Positions 1 through 7,502 of a DNA stretch of 64,000 bases are shown one piece after another. A program made the translations under genes and the position numbers. The notes beneath the pieces are model-generated. The model saw only the letters and a list, made by a program, of their open reading frames with translations, had not been told where the DNA came from and did no database searches. This DNA is from Achromobacter deleyi (lineage in GTDB: Bacteria; Pseudomonadota; Gammaproteobacteria; Burkholderiales; Burkholderiaceae_B). The stretch covers positions 1-64,000 of the forward strand of contig NZ_CADIJO010000023.1 in the NCBI RefSeq assembly GCF_902859705.1, given 5' to 3'. How positions within the stretch are numbered: position 1 is the stretch's first letter; the number at the start of each line of letters is the position of its first letter.

Positions 1-778
1 GCAGGCCGCCGCGCACCGTTTCGGCGATGTACGCGGCCGCGAACATGATGATCGCGATCTGCGCGCGCAACAGCTTGTCGATGGAAAAGCCTTCGGGCAG
101 GAACAGCGGCAACATCACCGACGACATGAACAGCAGGCTGATCAGCGGCACGCCGCGGATGAGCTCGATGTACACGACGCACAGCGCCTTGATCGCGGGC
201 ATCTTCGAGCGCCGGCCCAGGGCCAGCAGCACGCCGATCGGGAAGGCGAAGGCGATGCCGAACGTGGACAGGATCAGCGTGAGCGGCAGGCCGCCCCAGC
301 GTGCGTTTTCCACGTAGGTCAGGCCGAACACGCCACCCCACATCAACAGGGCCACGGCGGTCAGGCCGACGGTCCAGATGACAGCGAGCTTCCAGTTCCA
401 GAAGCGGCGGATGCCGCTGCAGACGATGACCGCGATCAGGATGATCGTGGCGATCAGCGGACGCCATTGTTCGTCGTACGGATACGTGCCGAACAGGATC
501 AGGCGGTGCTTCTCGATGATGAAGGCCCAGCAGGCGCCGCCGACGGACGCGCGGCATTCCTGGGCGTTGGCGGCGGTGTAGTTGGCGCGGATAACGGCCC
601 ACTCCACCAGCGCCGGCACCGACATCAACAGGAACCAGGCCACCAGTACAGTGATCAGGATGTTCAGCGGCGAGGAAAACAGGCGCTCGCGCAACCAGGC
701 CCAGACGCCGACGTGGGTCTTGGGCGGCGGCAGCCCTTCGGTGGGGAGTTGCGCGGGGGTGTTCATATGACGGCTCAT
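1..778 (-). CDS. aapM: Amino-acid ABC transporter permease, AapM-like (partial, C-terminus off window)
   Basis: About 259 N-terminal residues are visible; the gene continues past base 1. The ATG at 778 lies one base after the aapQ stop, so the two are probably translationally coupled; an alternative ATG is at 766. Several hydrophobic helices are visible. After a long periplasmic stretch containing two Cys (ECRASVGGACW) comes the HisM/GlnP-type permease core, with FPIGVLLALGRRS followed by YIELIRGVPLISLLFM, the typical EAA-side region of polar amino-acid permeases. Family knowledge: AapM pairs with AapQ in the membrane and takes L-amino acids from AapJ. The ATPase (AapP) would be expected just beyond the left edge. 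Confidence 0.9.
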   Translation of the reverse strand, partial: MSRHMNTPAQLPTEGLPPPKTHVGVWAWLRERLFSSPLNILITVLVAWFLLMSVPALVEWAVIRANYTAANAQECRASVGGACWAFIIEKHRLILFGTYPYDEQWRPLIATIILIAVIVCSGIRRFWNWKLAVIWTVGLTAVALLMWGGVFGLTYVENARWGGLPLTLILSTFGIAFAFPIGVLLALGRRSKMPAIKALCVVYIELIRGVPLISLLFMSSVMLPLFLPEGFSIDKLLRAQIAIIMFAAAYIAETVRGGL

Positions 779-779
779 A

Positions 780-1967
780 TCAACGCTCCACCAGCGCGAT
801 GCGCTTGTTGTACCAGTTCATGAATATCGAGATCGACAGGCTGACCGTCAGGTAGGCGCCCATGATGATGAGAATGCCCTCGATGGCCTGGCCAGTCTGG
901 TTCAGCGTGGTGTTCACCACCGACACGATGTCCGGATAGCCGATGGCTACCGCCAGGGAACTGTTCTTCAACAGGTTCAGGTACTGACTGGTCATGGGCG
1001 GGATGATGACGCGCAGCGCTTGCGGCAACACCACCAGGCGCAGCGCCAGGGGCCGACGCAGGCCCAGCGCGCCCGCGGCTTCCCATTGGCCGTTGCCGAC
1101 CGCCTGGATGCCCGAGCGCACGACTTCGGCGATGAAGGCGGCGGTGTAGATCACCAGGCCCAGCAGCAGGGCGGCGAACTCGGGCGTCAGGGTCAGCCCG
1201 CCCGAGAAGTTGAAACCCTTCAGTTCGGGCATGTCCAGCGTCAGCGAGGCGCCGCTGGCCAGCCAGCCCACGACCGGCAGGCCGATCAACAGGCCGATGG
1301 CGAAGCGCCCCAGCGGAAATGGCCGGCCAGTGGCTTCCTGGCGCTGTTTGCCCCAGTGGCCCAGGAACAGGATGGCGACAATCGCCAGGCCCAGTCCGCC
1401 CAGCACCCAATCCAGCGAGGCGCCTTCCAGCCCCGGCACCTTCAGGCCGCGGTTGGAAATGAACACGCCCGGCAGCGGATGGTGCGCCTGGCGCGGGCCG
1501 GGCATGTTCTCGGTAATGAGCGCGTACCAGAAGAACAGCTGCAACAGCAGCGGCACGTTGCGCATGACTTCGACGTAGATCGAGGCCAGGCGGGCCACCA
1601 GCCAGTTCCTGGACAGACGGCCCACGCCGATCAGCACGCCCAGCGCGGTGGCCGCGACCAGGGCGATCAGACCGACGCGCAGCGTGTTCAGGATGCCGAC
1701 GGCGATGGCGCGGCCGTAGGTGTCGGCCGGGCCGTAGGCGATGGGCGATTCGCCGATGGCGAAGCCGGCTTCGCGCGTCAGGAAACCAAAGCCGGTGGCG
1801 ATGTTGCGCAGCGCCAGGTTTTGCAGGGTGTTGTGGACCAGGAACCAGATGGCCGACCCCGCCAGGGCCAGCGCCAGGGCCTGGTAGGCCAGGGCGCGGG
1901 TGGCGGGGTCGCTCCAGGACCAGCGGCGCGGCGCGCGCCGCGCGGTGGCGGAACTTGCTTTACCCAC
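780..1967 (-). CDS. aapQ: Amino-acid ABC transporter permease, AapQ-like
   Basis: A 395-residue inner-membrane permease of the general L-amino-acid (Aap/Bzt) type. It starts at GTG 1967, three bases after the aminotransferase stop, and ends one base before aapM. It has the long inserted periplasmic region typical of AapQ, between the first helices (TLRVGLIALVAATALGVLIG, EVMRNVPLLLQLFFWYAL) and the C-terminal helices (GLVIYTAAFIAEVVRSGIQ, then an EAA-type loop around GALGLRRPLALRLVVLPQAL). Context and length fit AapQ (about 390-400 residues) rather than short HisQ/GlnP proteins. It should form the channel with AapM. The exact amino-acid range cannot be read from sequence. Confidence 0.92.
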   Translation of the reverse strand: MGKASSATARRAPRRWSWSDPATRALAYQALALALAGSAIWFLVHNTLQNLALRNIATGFGFLTREAGFAIGESPIAYGPADTYGRAIAVGILNTLRVGLIALVAATALGVLIGVGRLSRNWLVARLASIYVEVMRNVPLLLQLFFWYALITENMPGPRQAHHPLPGVFISNRGLKVPGLEGASLDWVLGGLGLAIVAILFLGHWGKQRQEATGRPFPLGRFAIGLLIGLPVVGWLASGASLTLDMPELKGFNFSGGLTLTPEFAALLLGLVIYTAAFIAEVVRSGIQAVGNGQWEAAGALGLRRPLALRLVVLPQALRVIIPPMTSQYLNLLKNSSLAVAIGYPDIVSVVNTTLNQTGQAIEGILIIMGAYLTVSLSISIFMNWYNKRIALVER

Positions 1968-1970
1968 GGT

Positions 1971-3179
1971 TCAGCCCGCCATCAGCGCGTTGACCGCGGC
2001 GGCCAGGCGGTCCATGCCTTGCTCGATCACCTCGGTGGCGGTGGCGAACGAGAAACGCACGTAGGGCGACAGGCCGTACGAGCCGCCGTCGATCACGGCC
2101 ACGCCGGCCTGGCGCAGGAAGAACAGGCTGACGTCCAGGTCGGTCTTCAGTTCGCCGTCGGGGCCGGTGCGGCCGATCAGGCCGCTGACGTTGGCGTAGA
2201 CATAGAAGGCGCCGTCGGGCGTGGCGCACGAGATGCCGGGAATGGCGTTCAGGCGGCGCACGATCAGGTCGCGGCGGTCCTTGAAGATGGCAACCATGTC
2301 GGTGACGCTGGTCTGGTCGCCTTCCAGGGCGGCCTGGGCGGCGGCTTGCGAGATGGCGCTGGGGCAGCTGGTGCTTTGCGACATCACGGTGCTCATCGCC
2401 TTGATCAGGTCGGCCGGGCCGGCGCCGTAGCCCACGCGCCAGCCGGTCATGGCGTACGACTTGGACATGCCGTTGACGATCAGCGTGCGGTCGGCCAGTT
2501 GCGGTTCCACCTGCACGGGCGACACGTGCGGCTCATTGCCATAGCAGAAGGGCGCGTAGATCTCGTCGCTGAGAATCCAGACGCGCGGATGGCGCAGCAG
2601 CACGTCGGTCAGGGCGCGCATTTCGGCGCGGCTGTAGACGGCGCCGCTGGGGTTGCTGGGCGAATTCAGGATCAGCCAGCGGGTGCGCGGCGTGATGGCG
2701 GCTTCCAGGGTGGCGGCGTCCAGCTTGAAGCCCTGCGATTCCGGGCCGGCCGCGACGACGGGTTTGCCTTCGTTGAGCAGCACCATGTCCGGGTACGAGA
2801 CCCAGTACGGCGCGCACACGATCACTTCGTCGCCGGGTTCCAGGCTGGCGGTGAGCGCCGCGCTGATGATCTGCTTGGCGCCGGCGCCCACGGTGATCTG
2901 GTCCAGGCCGTACTTGGCGCCCAGCGTCAGTTCCAGGCTGTTGGCGATGGCGCGGCGCAGGCCCGGGGTGCCATTGGGGCTGGTGTAGCGGATGTCGCCG
3001 TCGGCAATGGCGGCCTGCCCGGCGCGCGCGATGTGGGCGGGCGTGGGCATGTCGGGCTCGCCCAGGGTGAAGTCGGCGATCTCGCGGCCGGCGCGGCGCA
3101 GTTCGTCGACGACGATCTTGGCGGCCATGCTGGGGGAAGGTTTGATCTGCTTGAGGCGGGCGTTGACGATGCTGTTCAT
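1971..3179 (-). CDS. PLP-dependent aminotransferase, class I/II (aspartate/aromatic type)
   Basis: A 402-residue fold-type I aminotransferase. Visible hallmarks are the substrate-arginine/PLP region YTSPNGTPGLRRAIA, the cofactor aspartate in ILSDEIYAPF, the Schiff-base lysine in NGMSKSYAMTGWRVGY, and the C-terminal arginine in SPYVRFSFATA. The start is the ATG at 3179; an upstream in-frame extension lacks family-like sequence. It sits between the binding-protein gene aapJ and the permease gene aapQ, so imported amino acids are probably transaminated by a co-expressed enzyme. The family includes aspartate, aromatic and alanine aminotransferases; the substrate is not fixed by the motifs seen. 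Confidence 0.9.
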   Translation of the reverse strand: MNSIVNARLKQIKPSPSMAAKIVVDELRRAGREIADFTLGEPDMPTPAHIARAGQAAIADGDIRYTSPNGTPGLRRAIANSLELTLGAKYGLDQITVGAGAKQIISAALTASLEPGDEVIVCAPYWVSYPDMVLLNEGKPVVAAGPESQGFKLDAATLEAAITPRTRWLILNSPSNPSGAVYSRAEMRALTDVLLRHPRVWILSDEIYAPFCYGNEPHVSPVQVEPQLADRTLIVNGMSKSYAMTGWRVGYGAGPADLIKAMSTVMSQSTSCPSAISQAAAQAALEGDQTSVTDMVAIFKDRRDLIVRRLNAIPGISCATPDGAFYVYANVSGLIGRTGPDGELKTDLDVSLFFLRQAGVAVIDGGSYGLSPYVRFSFATATEVIEQGMDRLAAAVNALMAG

Positions 3180-3288
3180 GGTGACTGCTTCTGAAAAAAG
3201 GCGGTGGCCGGCACACCCGCCGGCCCCGCGAAAATCAAGGAAAACGTATGGCACGGCCAGGCGGGCGGATCCGGCCTGGCCGCGGGGC

Positions 3289-3318
3289 GGCCCGCCTTGC
3301 CTGCGGGCAAGGCGGGCC
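3289..3318. other. 13-bp RNA stem-loop after aapJ
   Basis: A perfect inverted repeat, GGCCCGCCTTGCC / GGCAAGGCGGGCC, with a TGCG loop lies just past the aapJ stop and before the aminotransferase gene. No U-run follows, so it is more likely an mRNA-stabilising or attenuating hairpin than a full terminator. Such a hairpin is common after periplasmic binding-protein genes, where it keeps the binding protein in excess. It could also belong to a genome-wide REP-like family. Confidence 0.6.
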
Positions 3319-3324
3319 TGGGCA

Positions 3325-4341
3325 TCAACGCACCGGCCAGCCGTACATCAGGCCGCCTTGCGTCCACAGCTTGTTCAGGCCGCGGTCCAGCTTCAGGGGG
3401 CTTTCCTTGCCCATGGCGCGGTCGTAGCTTTCGCCGTAGTTGCCGACCTGCTTGATGATGTTGTAGGCCCACTTGTCGTCCAGCCCCAGGTTCTTGCCCA
3501 TGCCGGGCGTCACGCCCAGGATGCGCTGCACGTTGGGGTTCGTGCTCTTGAGCATATCGTCGACGTTCTTGGACGTGATGCCGTATTCCTCGGCTTCCAG
3601 CATGGCGTTGAGCGACCAGCGCACCACGTTGAACCACTGTTCGTCGCCCTGGCGCACCATGGGGCCCAGCGGTTCCTTGGACAGGTTTTCCGGCAGGATT
3701 TCCCAGTCGTCGGGCTTGGCCAGGCGCGTGCGCATGTTGGCGGCGGTGTTGGACTTGTCGTTGGTGTAGGCGTCGCAGCGGCCCGATTCCAGCAGGCGGA
3801 AGTTTTCGTCGTAGTTCTCGACCAGCACCGGCTTGAAGGTGATGCCGCGGGCGCGGAAGTAGTCGGCCAGGTTCAGTTCGGTGGTGGTGCCAGGCTGCAC
3901 GCAGACGGTGGCGCCGTCCAGTTCCTTGACCGTCTTCACGTTCATGGACTTCTTCACGATCAGGCCCTGGGCGTCATAGAAGTTCACGCCCACGCCGATC
4001 AGGCCCAGCGTGGTGTCACGCGTCAGGGTCTGGGTGGTGTTGCGCGACAGCATGTCGATTTCACCGGATTGCAAGGCGGTGAACTTGGCCTGGGCGGTCA
4101 GCACATTGCCCTTGACCTTGGACGCATCGCCGAACATCGCGGCGGCCACGGCGCGGCACATGTCCACGTCCAGGCCGGTCCATTCGCCCTTGCTGTCCAG
4201 CACCGAGAAACCGGGAATGCCGGCAAAGCCGCATTGCAGGAAGCCTTTTTTCTTGACGGCTTCGAAGGTGACGCCGGCTTGGGCGCCGGACGCCACGCAC
4301 AGCAGGGTCGCCGCGACGGCGGTGGTCAGGAACTTGCGCAT
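3325..4341 (-). CDS. aapJ: Amino-acid ABC transporter periplasmic binding protein, AapJ-like
   Basis: A 338-residue secreted binding protein starting at ATG 4341, preceded by a GA-rich ribosome-binding region. Residues 1-22 form a signal peptide ending in ASGAQA. The mature protein has SBP_bac_3 features: KKGFLQCGFAGIPGFS, DSKGEWTGLDVDMCRAVAAA, the ligand-carboxylate region NTTQTLTRDT and the late hinge region YENFRLLESGRCDAYTND (read in pieces). Cysteines in FLQCGF and SGRCDAY resemble the AapJ/BztA pattern. It is first in the operon, consistent with being the most abundant component, and is separated from the rest by a strong hairpin. Predicted role: capture of L-amino acids in the periplasm for AapQM. 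Confidence 0.92.
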   Translation of the reverse strand: MRKFLTTAVAATLLCVASGAQAGVTFEAVKKKGFLQCGFAGIPGFSVLDSKGEWTGLDVDMCRAVAAAMFGDASKVKGNVLTAQAKFTALQSGEIDMLSRNTTQTLTRDTTLGLIGVGVNFYDAQGLIVKKSMNVKTVKELDGATVCVQPGTTTELNLADYFRARGITFKPVLVENYDENFRLLESGRCDAYTNDKSNTAANMRTRLAKPDDWEILPENLSKEPLGPMVRQGDEQWFNVVRWSLNAMLEAEEYGITSKNVDDMLKSTNPNVQRILGVTPGMGKNLGLDDKWAYNIIKQVGNYGESYDRAMGKESPLKLDRGLNKLWTQGGLMYGWPVR

Positions 4342-4833
4342 GAAAGTGTTCTCCAGGGGAGGGGGTAGGACGAAGCGAAGGGCAAAGACCGGACGCGCGA
4401 CAACGCGCCCCACGCCTGTCGGGCAGAGGCGGCGGTGTCTACGGATACGGACGGGGGAGGGGAAAGCGAGGAATGCGGCGAGGTCGCGGCAGCGGCTTTC
4501 CAGACGGGCGGCTACCGGTGGATACGGGTGGCGTAGCGTTGGAAGGTCGGGCGCAGGGCAGGCAACGTGGTCATCGGCGGCACTTGGACGGCAGGTCTTG
4601 CGTAACTGATCCCGAGTGGCGGCTGTCACTGACGGGCTTTACGAACTCATGAGACGTATGATGGCAGCCATCATACAAGTGAGCAAGTAAGGGGATTCCC
4701 GTAATTTGGGGAATGCCGGGGGTTATATGGCGCCCGTGGGGCGCCGGACGTATTCAGGGCAGATGCCTGTCGTGATCTTTTGGTGGGATGCTTTGAGCGC
4801 ATCCCACAAGGCAAAGGGCGTGGTCGCCCGCGA
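4342..4833. other. 492-bp intergenic region upstream of aapJ
   Basis: This is the longest gene-free stretch. On the minus strand it should carry the promoter and leader of the aap operon. Apart from the perfect palindrome at 4656-4676 and a locally AT-richer stretch around 4640-4730, I see no ORF with coding character, no repeat and no clear terminator. Confidence 0.6.
4656..4676. promoter_or_regulatory. Perfect 21-bp palindrome, probable GntR/FCD operator for aapJ
   Basis: Two 10-base arms, GTATGATGGC and GCCATCATAC, flank a single central A with no mismatch. The site lies 315 bp upstream of the aapJ start and just downstream of the regulator gene ending at 4834. Its outer half-sites GTATG...CATAC recur in the regulator's own upstream region (5616-5629), which suggests the same protein binds both. 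The assignment to that regulator is inference. Confidence 0.65.
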
Positions 4834-5556
4834 TCAGGCGGGTGGGTGCGACAGCAGCTTGCGGTAGCGGGCGATGCTGTCGCCCAGGTGGCGGGCCATG
4901 GCGGCGCGGGCCGCGCCGGGGTCGCGCCGCATGATGGCCGTCAGGATGGCCTCGTGTTCCTGCACGTTGCGGGTTTCGTAGGTTTCGAGTTCTTCGGGCG
5001 TCTTGCCGCCGTGCTTGATGTTCAGGTCCAGCATGACGTCGCGCACCGCGGCCTGCAGCAGCGCGGGAAAGTGCGGGTTATTGGACGCGCGGGCGATGGA
5101 CAGGTGGAATTCGTAGTCGGCCTTGACGGCGGCTTCCATGTCGCGGGTGGCGCGGTTGAAGGCGTCGAACGCCTCGACGATGCCGCTCAGGTCGGCGGCG
5201 CTGCGGCGCTCTGCCGCCAGCCCACAGGCCTCGACCTCGAGCCCGGCGCGCAATTCCATGATGTGCAGGGCCCAGCGCGGGTCGCCTGCCGGCGCCACGA
5301 CGAAGTCGATGGGCTTTTCGCGGTCTTCGGTGACGAAGACGCCGATGCCGGCCTTGCTGACCAGCCGGCCGCTCAGGCGCATCGAGGCCACGGCTTCGCG
5401 GATGACGGTGCGGCTGACGTCGAACTCGGCGCACAGCGCGTGCTCTGACGGCAGCTTGTCGCCGGGGCGGTACTGCCGGGCGTCCAGGCGCTTGGTCAGT
5501 TCGTCGATCACGACGTCGGTCAAGCGCGAACGCGGGCGGGGCCGGGGATTTTCCAT
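4834..5556 (-). CDS. GntR-family regulator, FadR/FCD subfamily
   Basis: A 240-residue regulator. Residues about 13-77 form the winged helix-turn-helix, with the family pattern RPGDKLPSEHALCAEFDVSR then TVIREAVASMRLSG. Residues about 95-230 form an all-helical FCD domain carrying the metal-site pattern D/H (DYEFHLSIARASNNP, QEHEAILTAI, MARHLGDSI). FCD regulators usually bind organic or amino acids and release DNA. It is encoded directly upstream of aapJ in the same direction, but nearly 500 bp separates them, so the transporter probably has its own promoter. Matching palindromes upstream of aapJ and of this gene suggest autoregulation plus control of the aap operon. Confidence 0.9.
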   Translation of the reverse strand: MENPRPRPRSRLTDVVIDELTKRLDARQYRPGDKLPSEHALCAEFDVSRTVIREAVASMRLSGRLVSKAGIGVFVTEDREKPIDFVVAPAGDPRWALHIMELRAGLEVEACGLAAERRSAADLSGIVEAFDAFNRATRDMEAAVKADYEFHLSIARASNNPHFPALLQAAVRDVMLDLNIKHGGKTPEELETYETRNVQEHEAILTAIMRRDPGAARAAMARHLGDSIARYRKLLSHPPA

Positions 5557-5615
5557 TGTCTCTTTTTGGGGTGTGGTGCCGGGGGACGAAGGCCTAATGA
5601 TAAACGGCCGGGGCC

Positions 5616-5629
5616 GTATGACAGCATAC
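5616..5629. promoter_or_regulatory. GTATG-N4-CATAC inverted repeat, probable autoregulatory operator
   Basis: GTATGACAGCATAC lies between the divergent starts of the GntR/FCD regulator (5556) and a hypothetical gene (5699). Its 5-bp arms match the outer arms of the palindrome before aapJ. A regulator bound here could control both divergent genes. The spacer is shorter than in the aapJ site, so shared recognition remains an inference. Confidence 0.5.
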
Positions 5630-5698
5630 AGGAGAGGAATTGGGGGACTGGCTTATCATGCCCCTTCCGACACACACAAAAAATGGAACCCACGCACG

Positions 5699-6247
5699 AT
5701 GCCGAAGAACGATCTGTACTTTGACGATGAAGACGAAGGCCTGGCGCGGGAAACCAGCCATCCCAACTTCGTGGCGCTGGCCGGCGATGACTTCTACTAC
5801 GACAGCGGTGACGATTTCAGCCCGTTTGGCAGCGATGACGGCAGTGATGCTTTCAGCGCCCTGCAGGACTGGTACGGCGAGAACAAGAGCGGCAAGGGAA
5901 TCGTCAAGTTCATGAACGAGTTTCTGGCCGGCTGGGGGCTGGATGTGCCCTGGGACCGCATTCAGCATGACCTGGACGCCAGGACGCAGTGGCTGGATGA
6001 GGACGCCATGCACAAGCACTTTTTTCAAAGCGAATGCCGCGCGATCGTGGCGACGGCGTTCGGGCAGCTGAAGATTGCCGGCCGTATCGATGCCGAGTTG
6101 CTGGGCCTGGCCAAGGCGGCCATTGCGGATCAGCTGTGGCTGAATGCGCGGGCGCGCATCAAGTATCCGAAGTGGGAATTCGCCGACCAGGAGCACGCGC
6201 GCCTGGAACAGATGTTGGCGGTGCTGAATCAGCCGTCGGTGGGGTGA
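5699..6247 (+). CDS. Hypothetical acidic protein, 182 residues
   Basis: I do not recognise the family. The protein starts at ATG 5699, with only a weak GGA upstream. Its first 55 residues are very acidic and rich in Asp, Gly, Ser and Tyr (LYFDDEDEGL, DDFYYDSGDDFSPFGSDDG). The rest looks like a compact helical domain (KFMNEFLAGWGLDVPWDRI, QSECRAIVATAFGQLKIAGR, ending in an Ala/Leu-rich helix). No signal peptide or membrane segment is visible, so it is probably cytoplasmic. It is divergent from the GntR/FCD regulator across a candidate operator and ends at a bidirectional-looking hairpin facing kdgD. High third-position GC supports coding. Confidence 0.75.
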   Translation: MPKNDLYFDDEDEGLARETSHPNFVALAGDDFYYDSGDDFSPFGSDDGSDAFSALQDWYGENKSGKGIVKFMNEFLAGWGLDVPWDRIQHDLDARTQWLDEDAMHKHFFQSECRAIVATAFGQLKIAGRIDAELLGLAKAAIADQLWLNARARIKYPKWEFADQEHARLEQMLAVLNQPSVG

Positions 6248-6256
6248 TGGCACGAG

Positions 6257-6289
6257 GCTTGGGGTGATGCGTCTAGCGTCACCCCAAGC
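6257..6289. terminator. 11-bp hairpin between convergent genes
   Basis: Arms GCTTGGGGTGA and TCACCCCAAGC pair perfectly around an 11-nt loop, between the hypothetical gene ending at 6247 and the convergent kdgD copy ending at 6297. The downstream sequence is only moderately U-rich (ATTGCCTTTA), so it may work as a modest bidirectional terminator. Confidence 0.6.
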
Positions 6290-6296
6290 ATTGCCT

Positions 6297-7211
6297 TTAC
6301 TGCGGGCCCAGCTTCTTGATCAGCGCGTTGAGCATTTCCAGCTCGTCGGGCTTCAGATCCGTCAGCGGGGCGCGCACAGGACCCGCATCGTGGCCGACCA
6401 GCTTGGCGCCGGCCTTGACGATGCTGACGGCGTAGCCGGCGCAGCGGTTGCGGATTTCCAGGTAGGGCAGGAAGAACTCGTCGAGCAGGCGGTTCGTCGT
6501 GTCGTGGTCGTGCGCGGCGACGGCGCGGTAGAAGTCCATCGCGGTCTTGGGCACGAAGTTGAAGACGGCGGACGAGTACACCGGCACGCCCAGGGCCTTG
6601 TAGGCCGCGGCGTAGACCTCGGCAGTGGGCAGGCCGCCCAGGTACGAGAAGCGGTCGCCCAGCTTGCGGCGGATGCGGACCATGGCTTCGATGTCGCCGA
6701 TGCCGTCCTTGAAGCCGACCAGGTTGGGGCAACGGTCGGCCAGCACGGCCAGGCTGTCGGCCGACAGGCGCGACTGGGCGCGGTTGTAGACGATGACGCC
6801 GATCTTGACCGATTTGCAGACCTGTTCGACGTGGTCAAGAATGCCTTGTTGCGAGGCTTCGGTCAGGTAGTGGGGCAACAACAGCACGCCCTTGGCGCCC
6901 AGGCGTTCGGCTTCTTGCGCATAGGCGATGGCGACACGGGTGGGGCCGCCGGCGCCCGCCAGGATCGGCACTTTGCCGGCGCAGGTGTTCACGGCGGTGC
7001 GGATGACATCGGAATACTCGGACGGGGCCAGCGAGAAGAACTCACCCGTGCCGCCGGCCGCGAACAGGGCGGTGGCGCCGTAGGGCGCCAGCCATTCCAG
7101 GCGTTGGGCGTAGGTCTTGGCGTTGAAATCGCCGTTCTGGTCGAAGTCGGTAACGGGGAAGGACAACAGGCCTTCCGAGACGATGGCCTTGAGTTCCTGG
7201 GGAGTGGTCAT
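6297..7211 (-). CDS. kdgD: 5-dehydro-4-deoxyglucarate dehydratase (copy 1)
   Basis: A 304-residue DapA-superfamily TIM barrel. It converts 5-keto-4-deoxyglucarate to 2-oxoglutarate semialdehyde with loss of water and CO2 in galactarate/glucarate catabolism. Visible family sites are the GGTGEFFSL substrate loop, Tyr142 in VIVYNRA and the Schiff-base Lys168 in [10 protein letters not shown]; the length matches KdgD. It is nearly identical to the second copy at 9148-10062; I see only three residue differences (Ala/Glu 9, Val/Ile in FYRAVAAHD, Met/Ala near the C-terminus). It follows the semialdehyde dehydrogenase gene but has its own upstream region with two candidate operators, so it is probably transcribed separately. 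Confidence 0.93.
   Translation of the reverse strand: MTTPQELKAIVSEGLLSFPVTDFDQNGDFNAKTYAQRLEWLAPYGATALFAAGGTGEFFSLAPSEYSDVIRTAVNTCAGKVPILAGAGGPTRVAIAYAQEAERLGAKGVLLLPHYLTEASQQGILDHVEQVCKSVKIGVIVYNRAQSRLSADSLAVLADRCPNLVGFKDGIGDIEAMVRIRRKLGDRFSYLGGLPTAEVYAAAYKALGVPVYSSAVFNFVPKTAMDFYRAVAAHDHDTTNRLLDEFFLPYLEIRNRCAGYAVSIVKAGAKLVGHDAGPVRAPLTDLKPDELEMLNALIKKLGPQ
6529..7070. repeat. 542-bp segment identical to 9380-9921 (kdgD copies)
   Basis: By eye, this central part of kdgD copy 1 matches copy 2 base for base, while the flanking coding parts differ at many synonymous positions. A long perfect block inside otherwise diverged duplicates suggests recent gene conversion. Confidence 0.8.
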
Positions 7212-7276
7212 ACCTGGGTCCGTGATTGCGAGAAAAAGCCGTCGGTGAGGACGGCGGGAAGAAAGATCAGTGGATG

Positions 7277-7295
7277 TATGTCATCGTACAACATA
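7277..7295 (-). promoter_or_regulatory. Sugar-acid regulon operator, site 1 (before kdgD copy 1)
   Basis: TATGTCATCGTACAACATA is an imperfect palindrome containing the core GTTGTACGATGAC on the minus strand. It lies about 66 bp before the kdgD copy 1 start. The core is shared with sites at 7332, 10131 and 10247, in the same orientation relative to the gene served. The pattern looks like a GntR/FCD operator; the binding protein is not identified. Confidence 0.65.
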
Positions 7296-7331
7296 CAGGA
7301 TGAGCGGGCAAAGTAGTAAATCAGCTCGCTG

Positions 7332-7348
7332 ATGTTGTCGTACAACAT
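7332..7348 (-). promoter_or_regulatory. Sugar-acid regulon operator, site 2 (near-perfect palindrome)
   Basis: ATGTTGTCGTACAACAT has perfect 7-base arms around CGT. Its centre lies 54 bp upstream of site 1, so kdgD copy 1 appears to have a tandem operator, which may allow cooperative or looped binding. Confidence 0.65.
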
Positions 7349-7451
7349 GTGGCACCAAGTGAAGCACGGGAGACAGCCGCCAACGAAGCAGCATCTGAAG
7401 CAGATGCCGAGGCAAACCCCGCGTGGCCGCATCGAGGGAACCCTCATTCCA

Positions 7452-7480
7452 AAGAAAAACGGGCGGCTCATCGCCGCCCG
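7452..7480 (-). terminator. Intrinsic terminator of the semialdehyde dehydrogenase gene
   Basis: On the minus strand, CGGGCGGC and GCCGCCCG pair around GATGA and are followed by TTTTTCTTT. This is a classical Rho-independent terminator just downstream of the stop at 7503. Confidence 0.85.
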
Positions 7481-7502
7481 CCTTGGCCGAATGCAGGACG
7501 CG

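Noticed and set aside
1020..3194. A plus-strand open frame of over 700 codons across aapQ and the aminotransferase
   Set aside because: It crosses two recognised genes on the other strand, and its product is Gln/Ala/Gly/His-rich without motifs.
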